NCBI RefSeq assembly: GCF_009498525.1
Contig: NZ_QSNT01000001.1
Coordinates: forward strand, 1,075,049 to 1,139,048
DNA length: 64,000 bases
Source of the DNA: Rhizobium sp. ICMP 5592
Lineage (GTDB): Bacteria > Pseudomonadota > Alphaproteobacteria > Rhizobiales > Rhizobiaceae
Direction: 5' to 3'
Within the stretch, counting starts at the first letter, position 1. Each line of letters begins with the position of its first letter. A program made the position numbers and the translations under genes. Positions 44,712 through 53,656 of the stretch are shown piece after piece. The notes under the pieces were generated by a model. The model ran no database searches. It saw only the letters and a program-made list of their open reading frames with translations, and was not told the DNA's origin.

Positions 44712-45359
44712 ATGGACGATCGCCTGAACGATGAGGGAGAGGCAAGCCTTGCCGACGAAACCTATCGTCTGCTTCTAGCCGACATTCTCTCGGCCCGGCT
44801 AGCGGGCGGATCGGTGGTGCAGCAGAGGCGGCTTGCAAGCAAACATGCCGTGTCGCGCTCTCCGATGCGCCACGCACTCGGCCGGCTCGAAGGGGAGGGA
44901 CTGCTGATCCGCAACGACAAGGGGGTGCTTTGCGTCCGGGTCATAACCCTGAAGGACTATCTCGACAGTCTGGCAATGCGGATGCTGCTTGAGCCGAGCG
45001 CCATTGCTCTGGCGGTTCCGCATATGGCCGAGGAGGAGTTGGCGCCGCTCTCGGTGATGCTGGATGCGATCGAGGCCGAACCGGATCCGGACCCGGAGCT
45101 CGTCTGGCAGTTCGACGATGCGCTGCATGGATCGATCGCCGCTGCCAGCGGCAATTCCTTCATGGCAGCCACGATCGGTGAGATGCGACGTTATACGACG
45201 ATCTTCGAAAGGCAGATGGCCGTGGTGCGGGCAAAGCCCGGCGTCGCCGAGCACCGGGCGATCCTGACAGCACTTTCAGCACATGATTCCGACGCGGCGC
45301 GGCAGGCAATGGCGCGCCATCTCGAAGCGGTTCGGCAGGGCGTTCTGACAAATTACTGA
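44712..45359 (+). CDS. GntR/FadR-family transcriptional regulator
   Basis: A 215-residue regulator with a winged helix (RLASKHAVSRSPMRHALGRLEGEGLL) and an FCD effector domain (ALHGSIAAASGN). It is similar in architecture to the regulator divergent from it; both share the HALxRLEGEGL pattern, so they may be old paralogues. It stands 111 bases upstream of the amino-acid binding-protein gene, in the same direction, and is the likely controller of the operon that ends with the DUF3830 gene. Confidence 0.87.
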   Translation: MDDRLNDEGEASLADETYRLLLADILSARLAGGSVVQQRRLASKHAVSRSPMRHALGRLEGEGLLIRNDKGVLCVRVITLKDYLDSLAMRMLLEPSAIALAVPHMAEEELAPLSVMLDAIEAEPDPDPELVWQFDDALHGSIAAASGNSFMAATIGEMRRYTTIFERQMAVVRAKPGVAEHRAILTALSAHDSDAARQAMARHLEAVRQGVLTNY

Positions 45360-45378
45360 GGGGTCGCAGCAGCAGCTC

Positions 45379-45406
45379 TTGCATCAGCAGTAAAATTTTG
45401 TATAAA
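45379..45406 (+). promoter_or_regulatory. Candidate promoter of the amino-acid/oxidoreductase operon
   Basis: TTGCAT (45379-45384), a 16-base spacer and TATAAA (45401-45406) lie 65 bases before the binding-protein start at 45471. The -10 is good and the -35 is poor, as expected for a promoter that needs an activator or is tightly controlled. Confidence 0.4.
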
Positions 45407-45470
45407 AGTGGGATCCCAGATGAATGCAAACTTTGGGACGCCAATAAGAAAACCAGCTCCAGAGGTCATC

Positions 45471-46307
45471 ATGCTCCGAATTCAATTGTCCCGCGGCGTT
45501 CTTGCCGCATCGTTTCTAGCGCTCTCAACATCGTTCGTACTTGCGCAATCCTGCACGCCGAAGGTAGCGGCTGGCGAGCTGATCTCGCCCGGCAAACTCA
45601 CCATGTCGACCAATCCGACGCTACCGCCCTTGCAGTTCATCGACTCCAGCGGCGACCTGAAGGGTATGCGCGTCGAACTCGGCACCGAGGTCGCCAAGCG
45701 TCTCTGCCTCGAGCCGGAATATGTCCGCATCGAGTTCTCCGCCATGGTGCCTGGCCTGCAGGCCGGCCGTTGGGACATGATCAACACCGGCATCTTCTTC
45801 ACCGAGGAACGCGCCAAGATCATGCAGATGATCCCCTATGAGGATCAGGCGATCAGCGTCTCGATCGCGCCGAATTCGACCAAGAAGGTTGCCAGCAAGG
45901 ACGATCTCGCCGGCATGACGATCGGCGTCGAGATCGGTGGTTTCGAGGAAACTAAGACGCGCCTCCTCGACAAGGAATTGCGCGATGCCGGCAAGAAGGG
46001 CCTGACGATCCAGACCTTCGACAATTTCGCGCTTGCCTATCAGGCCCTGCGTGCCGGGCAGGTTGATGGTGTGGTGTCGATCGATGCCGTTGCCAAGGAT
46101 TATGATGCACGCGGCGATTTCAAGCGTGCCCTGAGTGGTCTCTATCCCGCACCGGTCGCCGTTGCCTTCAAGAGCCCCGCGCTTGCCGATGCCGTATCGG
46201 CAACGCTCAAGGAGATGAAGGCTGACGGATCGCTGAAGGCGCTGTTCGACAAGTACGGATTGCCTATGGTGTTCGGCGATTATTCCGTGAAGGGTCCCGG
46301 CCGCTGA
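45471..46307 (+). CDS. Polar amino-acid-type ABC transporter binding protein
   Basis: A 278-residue SBP_bac_3 protein. A Sec signal peptide covers about 25 residues (cleavage after VLAQ or FVLA). Family features are MSTNPTLPPLQFIDSSGDLKGMRVELGTEVAKRL and GRWDMINTGIFFTEERAKIM. The ATG at 45471 follows AGAGG; an in-frame ATG farther upstream would spoil the signal peptide. It binds a small amino acid or derivative that feeds the enzymes encoded downstream. A bulged 11-pair hairpin follows at 46332. Confidence 0.9.
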   Translation: MLRIQLSRGVLAASFLALSTSFVLAQSCTPKVAAGELISPGKLTMSTNPTLPPLQFIDSSGDLKGMRVELGTEVAKRLCLEPEYVRIEFSAMVPGLQAGRWDMINTGIFFTEERAKIMQMIPYEDQAISVSIAPNSTKKVASKDDLAGMTIGVEIGGFEETKTRLLDKELRDAGKKGLTIQTFDNFALAYQALRAGQVDGVVSIDAVAKDYDARGDFKRALSGLYPAPVAVAFKSPALADAVSATLKEMKADGSLKALFDKYGLPMVFGDYSVKGPGR

Positions 46308-46331
46308 TCGGCCTGATCGGTCCATCGGAAT

Positions 46332-46359
46332 GGCGACGCGCGGGTCTGCCGCGCTCGCC
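46332..46359 (+). terminator. Hairpin between amino-acid binding-protein and permease genes
   Basis: GGCGA (46332-46336) plus GCGCGG (46338-46343) pair with CCGCGC (46349-46354) plus TCGCC (46355-46359), with one bulged C and a 5-base loop. It lies 24 bases after the binding-protein stop. It is the fourth such hairpin after a binding-protein gene in this window. Confidence 0.6.
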
Positions 46360-46379
46360 TTGAGCAGAAAGTTACGTTT

Positions 46380-47075
46380 ATGACGCTTTGGAGCTGGTCG
46401 GGTTTCTTCGGATACCTGTTTAATCCCTTCATCCTCGGTGGGGTCTTCACGACCATCTGGCTGACCGTCGTGTCGCTGACGGCGGGTCTTATCCTCGGAT
46501 TTGTCCTTGCCTTGATGCGGCGATCACCGTTCCGGTTGGCCAAGACCCTCGCCAAGATCTACATCTGGCTGTTTCGCGGCACGCCGCTGCTCGTCCAGCT
46601 CATCGCTCTCTACACGGCGCTGCCGCAGTTCGGCATTCGTTTCACCGTGATCGAGGCGGCCTTGATCGGGCTTGCGCTCAACGAAGCCGCCTATCTTGCG
46701 GAAATCATCCGTGCCGGCATCGAGGCCGTCCCGGAAGGGCAGGCCCGCGCCGCCCGGGCGCTTGGGATGACGGAACGGCAGATCATGCGCCACATCGTCA
46801 TGCCGCAAGCCTTCAAGGTGATCATTCCGCCGCTCGGAAACTCCGTCAACGGCCTGTTGAAGACGACTTCCGTGACCTCGGTCATCTCGATGGAGGAGCT
46901 TCTGCGGCGAACCCAGGTGCTCATTCAGGAGCACTTCATGGTGCTGGAGCTCTTCGCGGTCGCGGCCATCTACTACCTTCTTCTGACCACGCTCTGGGAT
47001 TTCGTCCAGAACCATATCGAGAAGCGCTTCGGTCAAGCCACCAACTCGCGGCTTTCCGTCACCGAAAAGCGCTAG
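46380..47075 (+). CDS. Polar amino-acid-type ABC transporter permease
   Basis: A 231-residue HisM/GlnP-type permease with about five helices and the EAA loop IEAVPEGQARAARALGMTERQIMRHIVMPQA. Only one permease gene is present, so the channel is probably a homodimer. The cognate ATPase is not adjacent but lies 3.8 kb downstream (50908) in the same direction. The DapA-family gene follows by 16 bases. Confidence 0.92.
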   Translation: MTLWSWSGFFGYLFNPFILGGVFTTIWLTVVSLTAGLILGFVLALMRRSPFRLAKTLAKIYIWLFRGTPLLVQLIALYTALPQFGIRFTVIEAALIGLALNEAAYLAEIIRAGIEAVPEGQARAARALGMTERQIMRHIVMPQAFKVIIPPLGNSVNGLLKTTSVTSVISMEELLRRTQVLIQEHFMVLELFAVAAIYYLLLTTLWDFVQNHIEKRFGQATNSRLSVTEKR

Positions 47076-47091
47076 AACCAGGATATCCGAC

Positions 47092-47982
47092 ATGACTAGG
47101 AAGTTTCGCGGTGTCTATACCGTGATGATCACGCCGTTGGATGCAGACGGCGCCGTGGACCTGAAGGCGCTGGCCGCTTTCACTGATTGGCAGGTGCGCG
47201 AGGGCATACATGGTCTCATCCCCCTTGGTTCGACTGGCGAGTTCCTGTCGCTGAGCGAAGAGGAGCGCGATGGCGTGGCACGCACGGTGATCGAAACCGT
47301 CGCCGGACGCGTCCCGGTGCTGATCGGCACTGGTGCGGAAGATACGCGCGAATGCGTTCGTCTGAGCCAGAAGGCGGAAGCCATGGGCGCGGATGGCGTC
47401 ATGATCATTCCGCCCTTCTATTCTACGCCGACGGATGACGAGCTGGTTCATCACTACCGCACCGTCGCATCGGCGATTTCAATTCCGATCATGGTCTACA
47501 ACAACCCGGCGACGGCCAATGTCGATCTGAAGCCGGAGCTGGTGAAGCGTATCGCTGAGATCAAGGGCTGCGATTATATCAAGGAATCCACCCTCGAAGT
47601 GACGCGAGTGCGCGACATCATCCGTCTGGCGGGCGAGAATATGACTGTCTTCGGTGGTATTCTTGGTTTTGAATCCTTCGTGATGGGAGCCGAAGGCTGG
47701 GTCGCCGTCGCTTCGAATGTGGCGCCGGGACCGATGGTCCGCATTTTCGAGCTCGCTGCCGACGAGAAGAAGACCGATGAGTCGCGGGCGCTTTACCTAA
47801 AGTGGTTGCCGATCATCCAGGCGGTTGGCGGGCAGGCCTATGTCGCCGGGTCGAAGTCGCTGCTGACGCATATGGGCTTTGCTGCCGGAATACCACGGCC
47901 ACCGCGCCTGCCGCTGCCGCCCGAACAGGATGCAGCCATGAAAAAGCTGGTTTCGGACTTTGGTCTGACGTTCAGCGCCTGA
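47092..47982 (+). CDS. DapA/DHDPS-family lyase or deaminase
   Basis: A 296-residue class I aldolase-fold enzyme. The catalytic Tyr is probably Tyr136 in MVYNNP and the Schiff-base lysine Lys164 in YIKESTLEV. The substrate-carboxylate motif is GSTGEFLSL. The family includes dihydrodipicolinate synthase, N-acetylneuraminate lyase, keto-deoxy-sugar aldolases and the pyrroline-4-hydroxy-2-carboxylate deaminase of hydroxyproline catabolism. Placed beside a flavin oxidase resembling D-hydroxyproline dehydrogenase, the deaminase role is attractive, but the racemase and semialdehyde dehydrogenase of that pathway are not seen. It is not expected to be the housekeeping dapA. Confidence 0.85.
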   Translation: MTRKFRGVYTVMITPLDADGAVDLKALAAFTDWQVREGIHGLIPLGSTGEFLSLSEEERDGVARTVIETVAGRVPVLIGTGAEDTRECVRLSQKAEAMGADGVMIIPPFYSTPTDDELVHHYRTVASAISIPIMVYNNPATANVDLKPELVKRIAEIKGCDYIKESTLEVTRVRDIIRLAGENMTVFGGILGFESFVMGAEGWVAVASNVAPGPMVRIFELAADEKKTDESRALYLKWLPIIQAVGGQAYVAGSKSLLTHMGFAAGIPRPPRLPLPPEQDAAMKKLVSDFGLTFSA

Positions 47983-47992
47983 GGATCGAGAA

Positions 47993-50907
47993 ATGTCCGC
48001 CTCGCATGCCAACCCACATTCCGGATCGGAACCACCCGTCGAGTTCTTCCTCGACGGCGTGGCTTTCCATGCCGAACGTGGCATGACGATCGCGGCGGCG
48101 ATCGAGGCTGGCGGGCGGCATGATTTCTCGCGAAGCCTCAAGGGCGAGGCACGCGGTCTCTTCTGCGGCATGGGCGCGTGTCACGATTGCCTCGTCACGG
48201 TCGACGGCAGGGTCAGCCAGCGCGCCTGCATGACATCGGTCAAGGAAGGGATGCAGGTGCGCCGACCGGCTTCAAAGCCAGCGCCCACGGCGGACCACGC
48301 CGACCTTTGCGACGTGCCGGCGGAGATCTCCTGTATCGAGATGGACGTGCTGGTGATCGGCGCTGGGCCAGCTGGTCTTGCCGCTGCCGAGGTTGCTGCG
48401 GCTGCCGGAGCGAGTGTCACTCTTATTGATGAGAGACCGGCCGCTGGCGGGCAATATTTCAAGCAGCCCTCGACGTCGAAGGCGGTGTTGCGTCTGAGCG
48501 ATGACGAACAGGCCCGATCGGGCGCAGACCTGATCCAGTGTGCTCAAGCCGCCGGCGTGGCGATGATCGGTGGAACGCTCGTCTGGGGCGCGGAGAATGG
48601 CGAGAGTGGCGCGACGATCGCCTGCTACGGTCCGCAAGGCGCCTTTTACTGCAAGCCACGAATGATCGTGATCGCGACGGGCGCCTATGAACGGTCGCCG
48701 GCCGTACCCGGCTGGACTCGCGCCGGCGTCATGACCGCTGGTGCGGCGCAGACGCTGCTGAGAAGCTACGGCACGATACCCGGCGGACGAATAGTCATTG
48801 CTGGCAACGGTCCTCTCAACATCCAGGTTGCCAATGAGATTCGCAAGGCGGGTGGCCGCGTGGTCGCGCTGGTGGAAACCGCGTCCGCACCGTGGAGGCA
48901 GCCGCTTGCGGCGCTCAAGTTGTTGGCCGCCGACAAAGCGCTTGCGATCGGCGGATTGCGGCAGGTCGCCGCTTTGCGTGCTGCCGGTATTCCAATCCTC
49001 TGGGAAAGCCGGGTTGTATCCGTAAACGGGAAAGCCGGCGTCGAAACCATCACGGTCACTGGACCGGACGGCGAAACCAGGCTTGAGGCTGACACCGTTC
49101 TGATCGGTGGCAGCTTTGCGTCCTCGAACGAACTTTCCAGATTGCTCGGTTGCGGTCACGAGGTCATCGATGGCGATCTCGTTGCCACCACCAAGGATGA
49201 TGGCGAGACCACGCTTGCCCATATCCATGTGGTCGGAGAAGCCGCCCGTTTCGGCGGGGCGCATATTGCCATGGCGCAAGGCCGGCTTGCCGGGATTGCC
49301 GTGGCGCGCAAATTGGGCTTCGACGTCGCGCCTGATCCGGCTGCTGAACGCAGGCTTGCACGGCATCGGGCCTTTCAGGCAATGCTTTGGACCCTCTTCA
49401 AATCGGCTCGCCCGATGGGCGACAGACTGCCGCCAGATGATACCGTCATCTGTCGCTGCGAAGGCGTCACCTATGGGACGCTGAGGGTGCTTGGCGAGCA
49501 TAGCGCCAAGGATATCGCGACGCTGAAGCGGTTATCACGTGCCGGGATGGGGCGTTGCCAGGGTCGCTATTGTGGCCACGCGATCGCCACCGTTGCGGGG
49601 GAAACTCGCACGTCCGGAGAGACGCGCGGTTTTCTGGCGCCACAAATGCCGTTGAGGCCTGTGCCGCTCGCAGCCCTCGCGGTCGAAAAGCCGGAATGGG
49701 GCGGCCATAAGCGAGCGATGCTGCCGGAAAAACCGCCGCTGGAAAGCCGTGAGCCTTTGCCGCTATCGCAGACTTCGACGCTGGTGATCGGCGCGGGAAT
49801 TGCCGGTTTGTCGACGGCCCTCTTTCTCGCCCGCGAAGGCGAAGAGGTCACCGTATTGGAGCGTGCCTTTCCGAATTCGCTGGCCTCGGGCGGCAATGCC
49901 GGCAGCCTGCACGCGCAGCTTCTGTCCTTCGATCATGGCGCCCGTGCCGAAGGCGGCGGCAGTGCGGCCGCGCTGACGCTGCCGCTGCAGCGCGATTCCA
50001 TCGCCCTCTGGGCGTCACTCCAGAATGAGCTCGGCTGCGATTTCGAGATGAAGGTGACGGGTGGCCTGATGGTCGCCGAGACCGAGGCGCATATGCGCTT
50101 CCTCGCCGAGAAAGTCAGCGTCGAGCAGCGGGCCGGTATCGATTGCAGGCTGATTGGCCAAGGGGAGTTGCGGGGGCTGGAACCGGCCCTGTCGCCAGAT
50201 TTTGTCGGCGCAGCCTATTGCTCGCAGGAAGGCAAGATCAATCCGCTCGTCGCCACGCAGCACATTCTTGAAGCGGCGCGGGCGAAAGGCGCCCGCATCT
50301 TCGAAACATGCGAGGTCCTCGGCATCGTGCCCGGCCCGGCTGGCTTCGACGTCACCACATCGCGCGGCACTATTCGGGCAAAACGCATCGTCAATGCCGC
50401 CGGCGCCTTCTCATCGCGCATCGGATCGATGCTCGGCCTCGATATTCCGGTCTTCGGCGCACCGTTGCAGATGGTGGTGACGGAGGCCGCTGCTCCCCTG
50501 ATCTCCTGCCTCGTCGCCCATGCCGATCGTCATTTGACCTTGAAGCAGGCGGCCAACGGCAATTTCATCATTGGTGGCGGCTGGACGGCGGGTCTCGATC
50601 CGGTGCATCAGCATCCAAGGCCGCTGCTGTCGAGCCTTGAGGGCAATCTTTGGGTCGCCCAGCATGTGGTCCCGGCACTGCGCAAGCTGCATGTCATCCG
50701 CAGCTGGGCGGCGATGAACATCAATATCGACGGAGCGCCAATCCTCGGCGAGCACCCGTCGCAGCCCGGCTACTTCAGCGCCGTGACGTCGAACGGCTAT
50801 ACGCTCGGCCCGATCGTCGGCCAGCTCACCGCACAGCTCGTCCTTGGTCGGGAGACCGGCAGGGCGCTGCAACCCTTTTCCATCACTCGTTTCGCGAAAG
50901 GCCGCTC

Positions 50908-50911
<4 letters not shown>
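47993..50911 (+). CDS. Trifunctional fused FAD/[2Fe-2S] oxidoreductase (HcnA-HcnB-HcnC-like in one chain)
   Basis: A 972-residue protein joining what are usually three subunits. Residues about 15-100 are a Fer2_4-type [2Fe-2S] domain (Cys58, 63, 66, 79; CGMGACHDC), matching HcnA/OoxA-gamma. Residues about 115-560 form a pyridine-nucleotide-disulfide-type FAD domain (GAGPAG at 123-128) ending in a BFD-like cluster site (Cys487, 489, 522, 527), matching HcnB. From about 595 a DAO oxidase domain begins (GAGIAG at 600-605) and runs to the end, matching HcnC. Such enzymes (hydrogen cyanide synthase, opine oxidase, D-hydroxyproline dehydrogenase) dehydrogenate secondary or primary amines and pass electrons to the membrane chain. 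The frame is unbroken and no internal start is needed. It sits between the DapA-family gene and the transporter ATPase. Confidence 0.93.
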
Positions 50912-51636
<725 letters not shown>

Positions 51637-51647
51637 GGAAACGATCC

Positions 51648-53078
51648 ATGTCCGATTTCGATCTCATCATTCAGAACGGCACGGTTGCGACCGCGTCCGA
51701 CGTGTTCAAGGCCGATATCGGCATCCGCAACGGCAAGATCGTCCAGATCGGTGAAAACCTTTCAGGCGCCGAGCGCATCATCGACGCATCGGGCAAGTAC
51801 GTGCTGCCGGGTGGTATCGACAGCCATGTGCACATCTCGCAGCCATCCGGCGACGGGATCGTCATGGCGGATGATTTTGCCAGCGGCACGCTGTCGGCGG
51901 TCTTCGGCGGAAACACGACCGTCATGCCGTTCTGCCTGCAGCAGAAGGACATGTCGCTGCGCGAGGCCCTGACGGCCTATCACAAGCTCGCGGACGGCGA
52001 ATGCTATACGGATATCAGCTTCCACCTGATCGTCTCGGATCCGACGGAGGCGGTTCTCGGCCAGGAGATTCCGGCGCTGGTGGCAGATGGCTATACATCG
52101 CTGAAGGTCTTCATGACCTATGAGGGCCTACGCCTGAGCGACGGGGAAATCCTCAGAACGCTCGACGTGGCGCGGCGCACCGGCGCCACGGTCATGGTCC
52201 ATTGCGAAAATGAGGATGCAATCCGCTTCCTGATCGAAAAGCACGAGCTGGCCGGCGATGTCGCCCCGCGCGCCCATGCCTCGACCCGGCCGATCGCCGT
52301 CGAGCGCGAGGCCACGCATCGCGCCCTATCGCTTGCCGAGATCGTCGATATCCCGATCGTCATCGTCCATGTTTCGAATGGCGAAGCAATGGAGGAGATC
52401 ATGCGGGCGCGGGCGCGCGGCATCAAGGTGATCGGCGAGACCTGCCCGCAATATCTGACGTTGACTGCTAAAGACCTCGACGGAATGGACTGGGAAGGCG
52501 CCAAATTCGTCTGCTCGCCACCACCGCGCGACGAGGCGGCACAGGCCGACTGCTGGCGTGGGATCGAGACGGGTGTCTTCGAACTCTTTTCCTCGGATCA
52601 TTGCCCGTTTCGCTACGAGGATGAGCGCGGAAAGCTGAACCCGAAAGGCAGCACCAATTTCCGGCATATTCCGAACGGTATCCCCGGCGTCGAAACGCGT
52701 CTTCCGATTCTGTTCTCGCTTGGCGTGATGGCCGGCCGCATCGATCTTCCGCGCTTCGTGGCGCTGACCTCGACGAACCATGCGAAGACCTACGGCCTCT
52801 ACCCGCAGAAGGGCACGATTGCCATCGGCGCGGATGCCGATATCGCCATATGGGATCCCTCCATCACCCGCACGATCCGCCACGCGGACCTGCATGACGG
52901 TGCCGATTACTCGCCCTATGAGGGGATCGAGATAAATGGCTGGCCGGTGACCACCATCGTCGCCGGCAAGATCATGGTCGATGACGGCGTCCTCACCGGC
53001 CCGAAGGGGCACGGCAAATATCGTTCCGCAAAGGCGGGACCGACAAACGACATTACCAACGCAAGGAAAGACATCTGA
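51648..53078 (+). CDS. Dihydropyrimidinase/hydantoinase-like amidohydrolase
   Basis: A 476-residue amidohydrolase of the D-hydantoinase group. Metal ligands His60 and His62 (DSHVHIS), the carboxylated Lys153 (SLKVFMTYEG), His185 (MVHCENE), a further histidine in IVIVHVSNG and the aspartate in SSDHCPF are all present, so it looks catalytically intact. It should hydrolyse a cyclic amide such as a hydantoin or dihydropyrimidine. The local genes suggest the ring-opened product is an N-carbamoyl or related amino acid handled by the flavin oxidase and lyase, but no N-carbamoylase is seen. The next gene shares one base with its stop. Confidence 0.88.
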   Translation: MSDFDLIIQNGTVATASDVFKADIGIRNGKIVQIGENLSGAERIIDASGKYVLPGGIDSHVHISQPSGDGIVMADDFASGTLSAVFGGNTTVMPFCLQQKDMSLREALTAYHKLADGECYTDISFHLIVSDPTEAVLGQEIPALVADGYTSLKVFMTYEGLRLSDGEILRTLDVARRTGATVMVHCENEDAIRFLIEKHELAGDVAPRAHASTRPIAVEREATHRALSLAEIVDIPIVIVHVSNGEAMEEIMRARARGIKVIGETCPQYLTLTAKDLDGMDWEGAKFVCSPPPRDEAAQADCWRGIETGVFELFSSDHCPFRYEDERGKLNPKGSTNFRHIPNGIPGVETRLPILFSLGVMAGRIDLPRFVALTSTNHAKTYGLYPQKGTIAIGADADIAIWDPSITRTIRHADLHDGADYSPYEGIEINGWPVTTIVAGKIMVDDGVLTGPKGHGKYRSAKAGPTNDITNARKDI

Positions 53079-53494
53079 TGAAATTGAAGATCACCGCCGG
53101 CCCCTTCGAATTCGATGCCGTGCTTGAAACCGCAAAAGCCCCCAAGACCTCGGAGGCCTTCCTGAAGCAGATGCCTTTCGAAGGAAAAATCGTGCATGTC
53201 CGATGGTCGGGTGAGGGCGTCTGGATTCCGCTCGGCGATCTCGATTTCGGCGTCGGATATGAAAACCACACCAGCCATCCGGCACCGGGGCATATCATCC
53301 TCTATCCGGGCGGCATCAGCGAAACCGAAATCCTGCTTGCCTATGGTGGCGTCGATTTCTCCTCGAAAATGGGCCAGCTCGCCGGCAATCACTTCATCAC
53401 CGTGACCTCCAACCTCGACAAGCTGCCCGAACTTGGCCGCCTGACCCTATGGGAAGGCGCACAATCGATCCGCTTCGAGACGGTCGAGGGCTGA
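53078..53494 (+). CDS. DUF3830 family protein (cyclophilin-like fold)
   Basis: A 138-residue protein of the DUF3830 group, recognised by APKTSEAFLKQMPFEGKIVHVRWSGEGVWIP, ENHTSHPAPGHIILYPGGISETEILLAYGG and AGNHFITV. The family fold is related to cyclophilin-like and allophanate-hydrolase-type beta barrels, and its function is unknown. Its start overlaps the hydantoinase stop by one base, so the two are tightly coupled, suggesting that it assists that enzyme or acts on its product. Confidence 0.85.
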   Translation: MKLKITAGPFEFDAVLETAKAPKTSEAFLKQMPFEGKIVHVRWSGEGVWIPLGDLDFGVGYENHTSHPAPGHIILYPGGISETEILLAYGGVDFSSKMGQLAGNHFITVTSNLDKLPELGRLTLWEGAQSIRFETVEG

Positions 53495-53499
53495 GGCTC

Positions 53500-53605
53500 A
53501 GCTAGAGCGTTTCAACGCTTCACGGAAGCGCAGAAACGCTCTAGCTCTTTGTTTCGACGCAATTCCTGACGGAAAACCGCGGCACATTTTTCCTGGAATT
53601 GCGCT
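53500..53605. repeat. Mosaic palindromic intergenic element (rhizobial RIME-like)
   Basis: Two nested hairpins stand side by side. The first has perfect 14-base arms (AGCTAGAGCGTTTC at 53500-53513, complement at 53533-53546) with an inner CGCTTC/GAAGCG stem. The second has GCAATTCC (53559-53566) with GGAATTGC (53595-53602) and an inner GGAAAA/TTTTCC pair. The AGAGCGTTTC and GACGCAATTCC blocks look like the dispersed intergenic repeats common in Rhizobium genomes; this is from memory and no second copy was noticed in the window. Confidence 0.7.
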
Positions 53606-53613
53606 AGTGAACC

Positions 53614-53646
53614 GCGATCACGGACTATTTCGATGTCCGTGATCGC
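53614..53646. terminator. Perfect 12-bp hairpin between convergent DUF3830 and putA genes
   Basis: GCGATCACGGAC (53614-53625) pairs perfectly with GTCCGTGATCGC (53635-53646) around a 9-base loop. It lies 11 bases past the putA stop and 120 past the DUF3830 stop, and can terminate transcription from both sides. Confidence 0.65.
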
Positions 53647-53656
53647 CTTGCTCGAT

